Origin: Prevotella sp902465605
Lineage (GTDB): Bacteria; Bacteroidota; Bacteroidia; Bacteroidales; Bacteroidaceae
NCBI GenBank assembly: GCA_902465605.1
Contig: CABQNT010000006.1
Coordinates: 82,420-146,419 of the forward strand
Length of the DNA: 64,000 nucleotides
Reading direction: 5' to 3'
Positions 18,153-27,140 of the stretch are shown here, piece after piece (position 1 is the first letter of the stretch; each line of letters starts with the position of its first letter). The translations under genes and the position numbers were made by a program. A model generated the notes under the pieces. The model was not told the origin of the DNA. It saw nothing but the letters and a program-made list of their open reading frames with translations, and did not search any database.

Positions 18153-19319
18153 TTAATCAAAATAATTTCTGAACTTCTTGAAGATAGACCGCTTGGTCAC
18201 GTTGTCGCCTTTGAAATTATCATTATTGCGCAAATTCTCCAGCAAGTTCTTCTCCTCACGACTCAAAGTCTTTGGTACGAAGACGCTGATGTGGACAACC
18301 AAGTCACCTTTCCCGCTACCATATCCTTGCACAGCGGGCAGTCCTTTGCCTCTCAGGCGCAATGTCTTCCCAGGTTGTGTACCGGCATCAATCTTGATTC
18401 TAACGCGCGTTCCTTCCAGTGTGGGTATCTCCACCTCACCACCAAGGGCCGCAGTTGGGAAGTCGAGCAGCAGATTGTAAACGATGTCCTGACCATCACG
18501 AATGAAGGTGTCGTTTTCCTCTTCTTCGATGTACACCTGGATATTCCCGCTGATACCGTTTCGCTGGCCTGCGTTACCCTTGCCCGGAACGTTCACAACC
18601 ATACCTTCTGCCACGCCTGCCGGTATTTTAATCTCAACGATTTCCTCGCCTTTAACCACTCCGGTACCATGACACTGATGGCATTTGTCTTTGATGACGG
18701 TGCCTTCGCCATGACAGGTTGGACATTCCGTTTGTGTTTGCATCATGCCCAGCATGGTTCTTACCGTCTTGACAACAACACCACTTCCGTGACAGGTTGG
18801 GCAGGTCTCTGACTTACTTCCGTTTTCTGCACCGCTACCATGACAGTGTGTACAGGTAACATCCTTTTTTACTTTGAACTTTTTGGTAACTCCGGTTGCG
18901 ATTTCTTGCAGCGAGAGTTTCACTTTCAACCGCAGGTCTGAACCTCTGTATTGAGGTCGTTGTCTACTGCCTTCGCCACCGAATCCACTGAATCCACCAA
19001 AACCTCCATGTCCGCCAAATACATCACCGAACATAGAGAATATGTCGTCCATGGAGAATCCGCCAGTTTCTCCGAATCCTCCAAATCCCCCTGCACCGGG
19101 AGCGTTAAAGCCAAACTGATCGTACTGTTGTCTCTTTTGCGGATCGTGCAATACGTCATAGGCCTCGGCTGCTTCCTTAAATTTCTCTTCAGCTTCCTTG
19201 CTGTCGGGGTTGCGGTCGGGGTGATATTTGATAGCTAGTTTGCGGTAAGCTTTCTTTATTTCGTCTTCTGAAGCGTTCTTGTCAATGCCAAGCACTTCAT
19301 AGTAATCACGTTTTGCCAT
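18153..19319 (-). CDS. dnaJ: Chaperone DnaJ (Hsp40)
   Basis: Co-chaperone that stimulates the DnaK ATPase and delivers unfolded proteins. 388 aa. It has a J domain with the HPD motif (KYHPDRNPDS), a Gly/Phe-rich linker (GGFGGFGETGGF), four zinc-finger repeats of CxxCxGxG type (CTHCHGSG, CPTCHGSG, CPTCHGEG, CHQCHGTG) and the C-terminal substrate domains. It lies 44 nt after grpE, the conserved pair. No CIRCE-like element was seen. Confidence 0.97.
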   Translation of the reverse strand: MAKRDYYEVLGIDKNASEDEIKKAYRKLAIKYHPDRNPDSKEAEEKFKEAAEAYDVLHDPQKRQQYDQFGFNAPGAGGFGGFGETGGFSMDDIFSMFGDVFGGHGGFGGFSGFGGEGSRQRPQYRGSDLRLKVKLSLQEIATGVTKKFKVKKDVTCTHCHGSGAENGSKSETCPTCHGSGVVVKTVRTMLGMMQTQTECPTCHGEGTVIKDKCHQCHGTGVVKGEEIVEIKIPAGVAEGMVVNVPGKGNAGQRNGISGNIQVYIEEEENDTFIRDGQDIVYNLLLDFPTAALGGEVEIPTLEGTRVRIKIDAGTQPGKTLRLRGKGLPAVQGYGSGKGDLVVHISVFVPKTLSREEKNLLENLRNNDNFKGDNVTKRSIFKKFRNYFD

Positions 19320-19363
19320 TTATTTAATCCTATATATACTCTCTTATATATACTGTTCCTCGT

Positions 19364-19978
19364 TTACTGGCCTACAGCCACTTTGGCATGTCTGATGACC
19401 TTTTCGTTTAGGGTGTATCCTGTTTGTACGCAGTCAACTACTTTTCCTTTTTTGTCTTCTTCTACACCAGGAACCATGGCAACGGCCTCATGAAAATCCA
19501 CATCAAAATCTTTGTCCTTGGTCTCGATTTTCTTGACGCCTAAGCCCTCTAATGTGGTTTGAAGTTTCTTGAAAATCAACTCCCAACCCTCTTCCAATGC
19601 CTGGATATCCTCTGTGTTTGCTGAATTTGCTGCTGCTCTTTCCATGTCATCAAGGATGGGCAGAATGGCCGAAACCGTTTTTTCGCTACCATTGAAAATC
19701 AATTCAGCTTTCTCTTTTTGCGTGCGCTTTTTGTAATTTTCGAACTCAGCGACGGTGCGTAGATATTTGTCTTTCACTTCATCAAGCTCGGCTTGTGCCT
19801 TCTGAAGCGGATTTTCTTTAGTTTCTGAAGTATCTTCTACTTCTTCTGTTTCTTTCTGCTCCTCCGAAACTTCGGTGTTCGCCTCATTGTCTACTGTAGC
19901 TTGTGTGTCCACATCACCTTCTTGATTTTTGAGAATGTCCTCTTTCGCTTGGTGCTTCAATTTATTTTTATTGCTCAT
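19364..19978 (-). CDS. grpE: Nucleotide exchange factor GrpE
   Basis: It releases ADP from DnaK. I start at ATG 19978 (MSNKNKLKHQAKED, 204 aa) because the 21 residues upstream do not look like GrpE. An acidic, low-complexity N-terminal region (EEQKETEEVEDTSETKE) leads into the long helix (KDKYLRTVAEFENYKKRTQKE) and the beta domain (GVEEDKKGKVVDCVQTGYTL). It pairs with dnaJ. Confidence 0.95.
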   Translation of the reverse strand: MSNKNKLKHQAKEDILKNQEGDVDTQATVDNEANTEVSEEQKETEEVEDTSETKENPLQKAQAELDEVKDKYLRTVAEFENYKKRTQKEKAELIFNGSEKTVSAILPILDDMERAAANSANTEDIQALEEGWELIFKKLQTTLEGLGVKKIETKDKDFDVDFHEAVAMVPGVEEDKKGKVVDCVQTGYTLNEKVIRHAKVAVGQ

Positions 19979-20097
19979 TTTCCTAATAATTGATAATTCT
20001 TCTGTTATATCATAGCAAAAAGCTTGCCAAGTTTTAATCACTTGTCAAGCTGTTTTGTCTTTGTGAGATACTGCTATAGAATGCACACCGTTCTTTC

Positions 20098-21714
20098 TCA
20101 AGCATTATACATCTTTTCTTTCAGTTCTTTGATTTGCTCATCGTAGATATACTCGTCGTATTCCATTAGTTTGTCTATAGTGCCACTCGGTGTCAATTCG
20201 ATGATGCGATTGGCTACCGTCTGAATGAATTCATGGTCATGACTGGAGAACAGAATGTTACCCTTAAACGACACGAGGTTGTTGTTAAATGCTTGGATGC
20301 TCTCCAAATCCAGGTGGTTGGTTGGTGTGTCTAATATCAGGCAGTTGGCATTTTTCAGTTGCATGCGAGCAATCATGCAGCGCATTTTTTCACCGCCCGA
20401 CAGCACGTTGACCTCTTTCAATACTTCCTCGCCAGAGAACAGCATGCGGCCCAGATAGCCTTTCATAACCACCTCGTTGCCCGTCCCAAACTGGCTGAGC
20501 CAGTCCACAAGATTCAGCTTTGAGTTGAAATATTCGGCGTTGTCGAGTGGGAGATAGGCGGTGGTGATGGTCACACCCCATTTGTAGGTACCCGCATCAG
20601 CCTGTCGATTGCCGTTGATGATTTCGAAGAGCGCTGTCATGGCCTTGGGATTATGGCTCAAGAAAACAATCTTCTCATCTTTCTCAACATTAAAACTAAC
20701 GTTGTCAAAAAGTACCGTTCCATCGGTGTCGACCGCCTTCAGTCCTTCAACTTCCAAGATCTGATTGCCTGGTTCTCGATCCATTTGGAAGATAATTCCA
20801 GGATATTTTCTACTCGATGGACGAATTTCCTCTACATTCAGTCGCTCCAACATCTTCTTGCGAGAGGTGGTTTGCTTGCTTTTTGCCACATTGGCAGAGA
20901 ACCGTCTGATAAACTCTTCCAGCTGCTTGCGCTTCTCTTCAGCTTTCATCTTTTGGTTCTGAGCCTGACGTAATGCCAGCTGAGAACTCTCATACCAGAA
21001 CGAATAGTTGCCAGAGAATACCGTTACTTTACCAAAATCGATGTCAACAGTCTGTGTGCTGACGGCATCCAGGAAGTGACGGTCGTGGCTAACCACCAAC
21101 ACCGTTTGCTCTACATTGCTCAAATACTCTTCCAACCACTGCACCGAGTCAAGGTCCAAGTCGTTGGTAGGCTCGTCAAGCAATAAGTTTTCCGGATTGC
21201 CAAACAAGGCTCTTGCCAGCATGACACGCACTTTCTCGTTGTTTGACAGCTCTGCCATCTGCTTGTTGTGCAAGTCTTCTTTGATGCCAAGATTCTGCAA
21301 GAGCTGGGCTGCATTGCTCTCAGCTTCCCATCCGTTCATTTCTGCGAACTTCAGTTCCAAATCTGCTGCGCGATTCCCATCTTCTTCCGTCATCTCGGCT
21401 TTGCCGTAAAGGGCTTCGCGCTCTTTCATGTTGTTCCACAAAGGCTCGTGCCCCATCAGCACGGTGTCCATCACCTTGAATTCATCATATTTAAAGTGAT
21501 CTTGTTCGAGTACCGACAAACGCTCACCTGGTCCCAGCTCAATGGTCCCTTTGTTTGGCTCTAATTCGCCGCTGATGGCTTTCAATAATGTTGATTTCCC
21601 TGCACCGTTGGCACCTATAATCCCATAGATGTTTCCGCGCGTGAATTTGATGTTGACGTCCTTGTAGAGCACTCTCTTGCCGAATTGGATGGCAAGATTT
21701 GAAACTGTTATCAT
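20098..21714 (-). CDS. ABC-F ATPase (YbiT/EttA-like) with degenerate second P-loop
   Basis: Soluble twin-ATPase of the ABC-F class, 538 aa, which acts on ribosomes rather than in transport. The first domain has GANGAGKST, LSNNEKVRVMLARALF and LLLDEPTNDLD. A linker rich in Lys/Arg/Glu follows. The second domain keeps LSGGEKMRCMIARMQL and LILDTPTNHLD, but its Walker A position reads LSHNPKAMTALFE and lacks GKS/T. The gene precedes grpE by 119 nt. Confidence 0.9.
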   Translation of the reverse strand: MITVSNLAIQFGKRVLYKDVNIKFTRGNIYGIIGANGAGKSTLLKAISGELEPNKGTIELGPGERLSVLEQDHFKYDEFKVMDTVLMGHEPLWNNMKEREALYGKAEMTEEDGNRAADLELKFAEMNGWEAESNAAQLLQNLGIKEDLHNKQMAELSNNEKVRVMLARALFGNPENLLLDEPTNDLDLDSVQWLEEYLSNVEQTVLVVSHDRHFLDAVSTQTVDIDFGKVTVFSGNYSFWYESSQLALRQAQNQKMKAEEKRKQLEEFIRRFSANVAKSKQTTSRKKMLERLNVEEIRPSSRKYPGIIFQMDREPGNQILEVEGLKAVDTDGTVLFDNVSFNVEKDEKIVFLSHNPKAMTALFEIINGNRQADAGTYKWGVTITTAYLPLDNAEYFNSKLNLVDWLSQFGTGNEVVMKGYLGRMLFSGEEVLKEVNVLSGGEKMRCMIARMQLKNANCLILDTPTNHLDLESIQAFNNNLVSFKGNILFSSHDHEFIQTVANRIIELTPSGTIDKLMEYDEYIYDEQIKELKEKMYNA

Positions 21715-21745
21715 GTTCTTTACCTTAACTATTTATTATTTGGAT

Positions 21746-21754
21746 GCAAAGGTA
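21746..21754 (-). promoter_or_regulatory. -7 box of the ABC-F gene
   Basis: Minus-strand TACCTTTGC, 31 nt before the start codon. No -33 element at ideal spacing. Confidence 0.5.
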
Positions 21755-21813
21755 ATCATTTTTATCTACAATTTTGGTGCAACTGGCTGATAAATTACAC
21801 CAGCCAGTCGTTG

Positions 21814-22635
21814 CTATTCTGCCAACTTGTATGGGGTCTTAACAGCGGCATGTGCGGCTTTTTGTGCCGTCAAAGCATCTTTGACCGTTACTTTTGCGGG
21901 GCGGAACTTCTTGCCTACACAGCTTTTACCCGTCAGTGCTTCTGCCCATGTACATGCGGCGATGTAGCGACCTATGCCCAAATCCAAGTGAAAGCCGTCG
22001 CGGTTGAGGTGATCGCCAAGGTAGGTGGCGCGAGCGTTTTGCACAGCCGTACCAGAAGGAATGACGAAATGGATGTCAGGATGATGCTCCAAGTTTTGAC
22101 GAACGGCATCGCAAATGGCGTTGTACATGGTCATTTGGTCATTGTTGTAACTCTTGAATCCTCCATGTTTTGAATATTGAGGATAGGCCCACGTCATGTG
22201 AAAACCTATGCGCGGATTCTTGTTCGTTGCAATCGCCTTGACGTATCGGATGAGGTTTGTTTGAAAAGGTTCGTAGGTGCGATACAAACCAGCGTCGTGA
22301 CTTACTTGCTGAAAGGTGATGATATCCCACTCTTCATCAATGACGATGGAGGTAAGCGTGCGCTTCTCAGATGTTGTCTTTTTGCCTTTTACAATCTTCC
22401 TGTAGCTGAAAGCCGGCTCTTGTTTCACCACTACTTTCCAGTGCGATTCAAGTCCTTGTCCGCCTCGGTAGGCATTTCCGATAATCAGTTGGTCGCCGTT
22501 CTCAGCGCAAAGTTCGTAAAGATACTGTTCAACGGCGTCTTCGGAAAAACTGTTTCCTATGGCCAACACTCTAATGGTTTTTGCTGACAAGCTTACCGAA
22601 ATCAGCAAAAGTAATGTTAACAATGCATGTTTCAT
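21814..22635 (-). CDS. Secreted DUF4886 (SGNH-like) protein
   Basis: 273 aa with a signal peptide (MKHALLTLLLLISVSLSAK). The sequence IRVLAIGNSFSEDAVEQYLYEL matches the start of DUF4886 domains, whose GNSFS resembles the SGNH-hydrolase block I serine. A late NRDGFHLDLGIGRYIAA resembles block V (Asp/His). It may be a periplasmic esterase or deacetylase on carbohydrates; the substrate cannot be read from sequence. It stands alone. Confidence 0.8.
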   Translation of the reverse strand: MKHALLTLLLLISVSLSAKTIRVLAIGNSFSEDAVEQYLYELCAENGDQLIIGNAYRGGQGLESHWKVVVKQEPAFSYRKIVKGKKTTSEKRTLTSIVIDEEWDIITFQQVSHDAGLYRTYEPFQTNLIRYVKAIATNKNPRIGFHMTWAYPQYSKHGGFKSYNNDQMTMYNAICDAVRQNLEHHPDIHFVIPSGTAVQNARATYLGDHLNRDGFHLDLGIGRYIAACTWAEALTGKSCVGKKFRPAKVTVKDALTAQKAAHAAVKTPYKLAE

Positions 22636-23294
22636 GTTTGTAATTTGATAGATAATTGATATTTAACTTTTATTTTTGACAATCTCCGGGTGCAGTCATT
22701 ATCGTCAGTTCACGACCTTGTTGATTCCGTGGGCCAAGCGTGATACGTGAAAAAACTAAGCAACACGGGAAGCATTGCAGATCTTTTCATGAGCATATCG
22801 TTAAGTTAAAGTTTAGTTAGGGCAGGGCAGGCCGCATTACCAGAAAAGATAGCGACCTATCCATTAGCAGAAGCAAAGGTACAATTTTATTTTTTGAAAA
22901 AAGAACCGGACAGCTTGAAAAAACGCAAATGATTCATCTGCATCATGAGCCAGTGCTGAAAACGGTCTGGTTTTGCTACGAAAAATACAGCTGCTGATGA
23001 TTGATGGGTATTACTTCATTTTAGAGTAAATGTTCCCTGAAATAAGGTATTGATATTCACTGCGTTGTGCTGTCTTTTCAAACTCATGGAGTTTACGCGC
23101 CAAAGTCATGAAGTTTAGACGTTAAAGTTGTTGACTATGAGGCGTAAAGTCAATGACTTTAAACCGGCACTTTAATACCATGGAGATTCCTCTCTGGGAA
23201 GATGCCGTAATCGTGCCGCTTTCGCCAGATGAGGAAGGTTTGAAGTCGTTCTTGCATTTTAAGAAAAATTGCTGCGGCGGTCGATAATTTTTAT
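22636..23294. other. Intergenic region between divergent genes
   Basis: It contains the two divergent promoters noted separately and no credible gene. The leader on the minus side would be about 230 nt. No known riboswitch was recognised in it. Confidence 0.5.
22873..22881 (-). promoter_or_regulatory. -7 box, probably for the DUF4886 gene
   Basis: Minus-strand TACCTTTGC. The distance to the gene implies a leader near 230 nt. Confidence 0.4.
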
Positions 23295-23303
23295 TATCTT
23301 TGC
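23295..23303 (+). promoter_or_regulatory. -7 box of the transpeptidase gene
   Basis: TATCTTTGC, 29 nt before the ATG. TTG lies 23 nt upstream, slightly farther than ideal. Confidence 0.55.
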
Positions 23304-23331
23304 CTGAAAATTCAACGAGTTGAACTAAACG

Positions 23332-24495
23332 ATGATACGAGCTATTTTCCAGATACTTTTCGCTTTTTTCTTGGTTGTTTTTCCCCTCCAAGGATATTCC
23401 CAAGAGGGGCCAAGTGAGGGACAGCTGACGATAGACCAATCGCTACAGCACCTGGCGAAACGCCTGTTGCAAAACAAGCAGGGCAGTATTGTGGCCATCG
23501 AGCCAACTACAGGGCGAGTGCTTGTCCTGGTTAGTAATGACAAATTGGACGATGGCGTCAATCGTGCCATATCCACATCTTATTCGCCCGGATCCACTTT
23601 CAAGGTGGCTCAAGCCTTGTTCATGCTGTCAGAAGGAGCCATAGACACGAAGAAGACGTATGCTTGTCACCATGGCTTCTCGTTCAATGGTATTCGTATT
23701 GGCTGTCATCCCCATCGCACACCGCTGGCAATGATTCAAGCCATTGGACAATCGTGTAACGCATTTTTTTGCAAATCGTTCCAAGAAATAATCGACAATC
23801 GCCAGCTGTATCCATCACCCTCCGCCGCCATCAATCGGTGGGCCGACTACATGCACAGCATGGGTCTGGGCGTATCGCTTGGCATTGATTTGGAAAATGA
23901 AGACCGCGGATTGATTCCTGATTCGGCTTATCTGCAAAACCTGCACAGGAAATGGAACGGAACCACCATTATGTGGGTAGGAATGGGGCAGGGGGAAGTA
24001 AAAACCACGCCCTTACAACTTTGCAATTTGGCTGCACTGGTTGGTAATCGCGGTTATTACATCACTCCTTATATTCACGAAAATGCTACTGGGAACGCCG
24101 TTGATACCACCCGACACCACTGCATGGCCACGCCCGAAGCTATTGACGTTGTCATCAAAGGCATGCGAGCAGCCGTCAAAGGAGGCACGGCACACGCCAT
24201 CAACGCTCATCAATATGAAATATGTGGCAAGACTGGAACCGCTGAAAACGAGGGGGATGACCATTCTACCTTTATGGGTTTTGCGCCAAAAGATTTGCCT
24301 CGCATCGCTGTGAGCGTATATGTTGAGAATGGTGGTTTCGGTGCTGATTTGGCTGCACCAATGGCCTCTCTCATCATCGAGCAATACCTCAATGGGCGAC
24401 TATCGGAGAAGTCGGCCCAAAAGGCTGAGAGGTGGGCGAAAAAGAAAGTGAAAATCACCCCGATAGAAATTCCCATTACGCTTGATGATATGTGA
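23332..24495 (+). CDS. Stand-alone penicillin-binding transpeptidase domain
   Basis: 387 aa. It has a signal peptide ending near GYSQ, then directly a PBP transpeptidase domain. All three catalytic motifs are present: STFK (88-91), SCN (141-143) and KTG (300-302, KTGTAEN). The sequence resembles the C-terminal half of PBP2 (MrdA), but the dimerisation domain and N-terminal anchor of that ~600-residue protein are missing. It should act in the periplasm on peptidoglycan or as a beta-lactam-reactive enzyme. The C-terminal ~35 residues are Lys-rich. A class D beta-lactamase is less likely given the PBP2-like MGLGVSLGIDLENEDRG. Confidence 0.88.
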   Translation: MIRAIFQILFAFFLVVFPLQGYSQEGPSEGQLTIDQSLQHLAKRLLQNKQGSIVAIEPTTGRVLVLVSNDKLDDGVNRAISTSYSPGSTFKVAQALFMLSEGAIDTKKTYACHHGFSFNGIRIGCHPHRTPLAMIQAIGQSCNAFFCKSFQEIIDNRQLYPSPSAAINRWADYMHSMGLGVSLGIDLENEDRGLIPDSAYLQNLHRKWNGTTIMWVGMGQGEVKTTPLQLCNLAALVGNRGYYITPYIHENATGNAVDTTRHHCMATPEAIDVVIKGMRAAVKGGTAHAINAHQYEICGKTGTAENEGDDHSTFMGFAPKDLPRIAVSVYVENGGFGADLAAPMASLIIEQYLNGRLSEKSAQKAERWAKKKVKITPIEIPITLDDM

Positions 24496-24638
24496 TAAGG
24501 GACGCTACTTATGAGTCCGTAGAACTGCTGTTTGTTGCTCTCATCAGTTTTGACTGTCACGTGCATTATATGATTTGTTTTTAACGAATGATGAAATTCA
24601 AGGCTTGAACGCATTACTATTAAAAGGAAACTTTGTCG

Positions 24639-25163
24639 ATGAAAGGAATTATTATGAAGATTTTGTCAATCATTACAGTTGGTGGCCGACACATTAAATG
24701 GCTTGGGCTTTACATGATTTTTATGTTATCTGTCCTATCTTGCGATACGGGATTCATACTTCCGTTAGATAACAACAAATTTAGCTATAACATTTCTCTA
24801 TCGGAGGACAGTAGGGTTAAGGTCAGCGGTATGTACTTCGGTGGCTGGCATTACCTTCTCTTTGATTTAAAAGGAGAATATGTAATGAATCCCGATTCCT
24901 TAAAATTAGAATTTTGCGATAAGAATATAAAGATAGGGAAATCATTACCCTTTTCTGCAACAAATACATATAAAAAAAATAATACACACGTAAAGAATCG
25001 TTTAATTTCAGTACAATTACGCTATGAACGTAAAGATAAAGTTCAAGCACCCTATGAGCCTTTAGTCTTATTTGTTTTACCATCAAATTTCATAATGAGT
25101 AATGATAAAAGAGTACTCACTGATTCTTTGAGAATAGTATTGAGGAGACCAAAGAAAAAATAA
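24639..25163 (+). CDS. Small lipoprotein of the Rhs-linked island
   Basis: I start at ATG 24639; ATG 24654 is an alternative. A hydrophobic segment ends in the lipobox LSVLSC. The mature part (about 140 aa) is beta-rich with many Lys and ends RRPKKK. The family is not recognised. The gene is much more AT-rich than the transpeptidase before it. By position it may be an immunity or accessory protein of a polymorphic-toxin locus; this is inference. Confidence 0.65.
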   Translation: MKGIIMKILSIITVGGRHIKWLGLYMIFMLSVLSCDTGFILPLDNNKFSYNISLSEDSRVKVSGMYFGGWHYLLFDLKGEYVMNPDSLKLEFCDKNIKIGKSLPFSATNTYKKNNTHVKNRLISVQLRYERKDKVQAPYEPLVLFVLPSNFIMSNDKRVLTDSLRIVLRRPKKK

Positions 25164-25273
25164 CTGTAGAAATTAACTGTTTTAACACCGTTTCAATATC
25201 GGTACCGTCAAGAAAACAGTATTACGAAGAAAAATAATATATGGTAAATACATTTATAATATAGGAAGAATTC

Positions 25274-25630
25274 ATGGAGAATAGCAGAAAAGTAACTTCT
25301 GAAGAAATGGCTCTCATTGCATTCTTGGTCAATAAAGCTAATTATCACTTGGAAAGTGATTGGAAAAATCATATTGCAGCCTATCCTCTCACAAAGGAGA
25401 TAATAGGTAGTATCGGACTTTTAAGAGACTATATGCAAGAATATACTCGAAAACGAAGTCGTGTAATCTCTTGTTGTAAATTTTATGACACAGATAATAT
25501 TGAAGTCGCAGCATATCTTTTAGTAGATTTGAAGGGTATGCTTTATGAGTTGGATTTGTGGAAGGTTGATAATTCCAAAATTCATCATATCCCTTCTGTT
25601 GATTGTATGGAAGACATTCAGCAGATATAA
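25274..25630 (+). CDS. Immunity-like protein (DUF6984-like)
   Basis: 118 aa, cytosolic. The pattern EEMALIAFLVNKA near the N-terminus, SRVISCCKFYDTDN in the middle and LLVDLKGMLYELDLWKVD near the end fits my memory of DUF6984, a family found beside bacterial toxins. That link is from memory, not a search. AT-rich, and inside the Rhs-linked island. Likely protects against a toxin not encoded here. Confidence 0.6.
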   Translation: MENSRKVTSEEMALIAFLVNKANYHLESDWKNHIAAYPLTKEIIGSIGLLRDYMQEYTRKRSRVISCCKFYDTDNIEVAAYLLVDLKGMLYELDLWKVDNSKIHHIPSVDCMEDIQQI

Positions 25631-25830
25631 AATCTGTAGTGAAAATTGATTTGTTTTTAGCGAATGATGAATATTGGACTGAAACATGGGCAAACTATCT
25701 TTCAAAGCAATACTTCGGAGAAAGATGGTTTGGAATGGAAATAAAGATTAAAGGTCATTTGGATTTTTATTATCCATCAAAAAATGTTAGTAGATCGTTC
25801 TTATTCAAGAAATCTTTATTACCTTTCTGA
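25603..25830 (+). CDS. Possible small gene or remnant (75 aa)
   Basis: It overlaps the previous gene by 28 nt in another frame. The part from about VVKIDLFLANDEYW to the stop looks protein-like, but the N-terminus does not. The segment coding IDLFLAND (25648-25671) recurs as DNA at 24572-24595, where it is not coding. This suggests both are debris of one ancestral gene. Low confidence as a working gene. Confidence 0.3.
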   Translation: MYGRHSADIKSVVKIDLFLANDEYWTETWANYLSKQYFGERWFGMEIKIKGHLDFYYPSKNVSRSFLFKKSLLPF

Positions 25831-25856
25831 CAGATAACTTTTTTAATATATTGCAC

Positions 25857-26303
25857 ATGAAAAAAATATCGATAGTGGTAAAAATAGTTTTGATGTTATT
25901 GATTTTAGATATATTTAGTTCTTGTATTATGGACAGAAAAACCACCCTCTATATAAAGAACTGTACAAAAGACACCTTATTAATAGAATTATCGGAGGCA
26001 GACACTCTTGTTAACTGGCAATTTTGGGGTAAGCAAGCTGCGGATGTCGTTTCGCCGAATGATACAGACGAGGTAGATATTGCATTTTATAAAGCTATCA
26101 TCGGCAGTTTTGCGTTACCAGATTCAACTATCTATATTGACCCATATATATATAGTCACTATGACACTTGTTACCTTTATACCATTAAGTGGAATATAGC
26201 AAAAAAATATTCAATGGATGAAATCCGTGCAAAAAAGCTCTATGACAGACGGACTGTAACCAAGAAGAACTTCCATAACCGTTTATTCGAATACAAAAAA
26301 TGA
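25857..26303 (+). CDS. Small lipoprotein of the Rhs-linked island
   Basis: 148 aa from ATG 25857. Signal sequence with lipobox FSSC. The mature part begins TTLYIKNCTKDTLLIELSEAD, an Ig-like or beta-sandwich start, and the C-terminal part contains YTIKWNIAKKYSMDEIRAKKLYDRR. It resembles uncharacterised Bacteroidales lipoproteins near Rhs genes, from memory. Its stop overlaps the next start by 4 nt (ATGA), so the two are translationally coupled. Confidence 0.7.
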   Translation: MKKISIVVKIVLMLLILDIFSSCIMDRKTTLYIKNCTKDTLLIELSEADTLVNWQFWGKQAADVVSPNDTDEVDIAFYKAIIGSFALPDSTIYIDPYIYSHYDTCYLYTIKWNIAKKYSMDEIRAKKLYDRRTVTKKNFHNRLFEYKK

Positions 26304-26731
26304 ATACTTTAAAGTTATCTATAATTACTTGTTTTTCAATACTATATTCTCTCACATCTTTTGCAGAGATAAAATTGGGTGTCAGCATTGAAATAGGAAG
26401 CTTCGACTCTATACTATCAGAGATAGATGGTGGTTGTTGTGTTTTTTATAAGTATCCAGGCAAAGTGCGAAATAAAGGCTACATTATGGTGAACGATCTT
26501 ACGACCACAGCTTACATGATGGTTAATCGTCATCTTGAAGAGTTTACTCTTGTGGCCAATAAGAAAGATGTTTTTTGGTATAAGAATAAAAAATTCACTT
26601 TAAAAGTGACGATTAACAGTACAACAAGTAAAGTCCATGGTGAGTCTTTCAATGTGAAGGGCATCCTTATCGTGGAAGATCACAACAAGAATAGACGAAA
26701 ACTTGCTTTCTGTGGGAATTGTGACTGGTAG
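26300..26731 (+). CDS. Secreted small protein coupled to the lipoprotein
   Basis: 143 aa with a signal peptide ending near TSFAE. No known domain was recognised; four Cys lie in the mature part (ECs at GGCC and FCGNC), which could form disulfides. The 4-nt overlap with the lipoprotein points to a working pair, possibly a periplasmic immunity unit. Inference only. Confidence 0.65.
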   Translation: MNTLKLSIITCFSILYSLTSFAEIKLGVSIEIGSFDSILSEIDGGCCVFYKYPGKVRNKGYIMVNDLTTTAYMMVNRHLEEFTLVANKKDVFWYKNKKFTLKVTINSTTSKVHGESFNVKGILIVEDHNKNRRKLAFCGNCDW

Positions 26732-26843
26732 TTTATGCTTTAGTATTAGGTGTAATTGAGGGTATCGCTCACATGTTAGTATATGAATGATGATGTGTAG
26801 AAACTAGCACTTTCAAGTCACTACACATGCTAATCACATTAGG

Positions 26844-27056
26844 GTGTACCTACTGAATCCCATGTCCGATTTCGGCGGCAATTATATAGGAAATTTTAGT
26901 GTAGATACAAATTATGGACGATTAGACAGCATCCTCTGCGTTATGGATGAGAATGGCACGAAGGTTTTCGATTCCTCCTACGATGCGTGGGGCAGTCAGA
27001 CGGTGACGATCAGCACAATAGGCCTTCACCGTGGCTACACGGGACATCGTCGCTAA
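26844..27056 (+). pseudogene. Rhs core fragment, broken
   Basis: The translation contains DENGTKVFDSSYDAWGSQTV and IGLHRGYTGH, the well-known end of Bacteroidetes Rhs cores. It stops two codons after GYTGH, before the conserved GLINMNGRLYDP-type hyperconserved end. Upstream of about residue 15 the match to Rhs fades. This is a displaced piece of a large Rhs toxin gene, as left by recombination that swaps toxin tips. No intact rhs gene is in the window. Confidence 0.75.
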
Positions 27057-27140
27057 ATTATTACGTTTAAATTTTATGTAATTATGTTGTATTTTAAGTT
27101 TCAATATCGGCACCGTAAAAAAGAAATCCCAGTGCAAACG

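Noticed and set aside
22636..22872. Riboswitch in the long leader of the DUF4886 gene
   Set aside because: No known riboswitch core could be recognised, and the promoter itself is uncertain.
23122..23439. 105-aa minus-strand frame
   Set aside because: It covers the transpeptidase promoter and start on the other strand.
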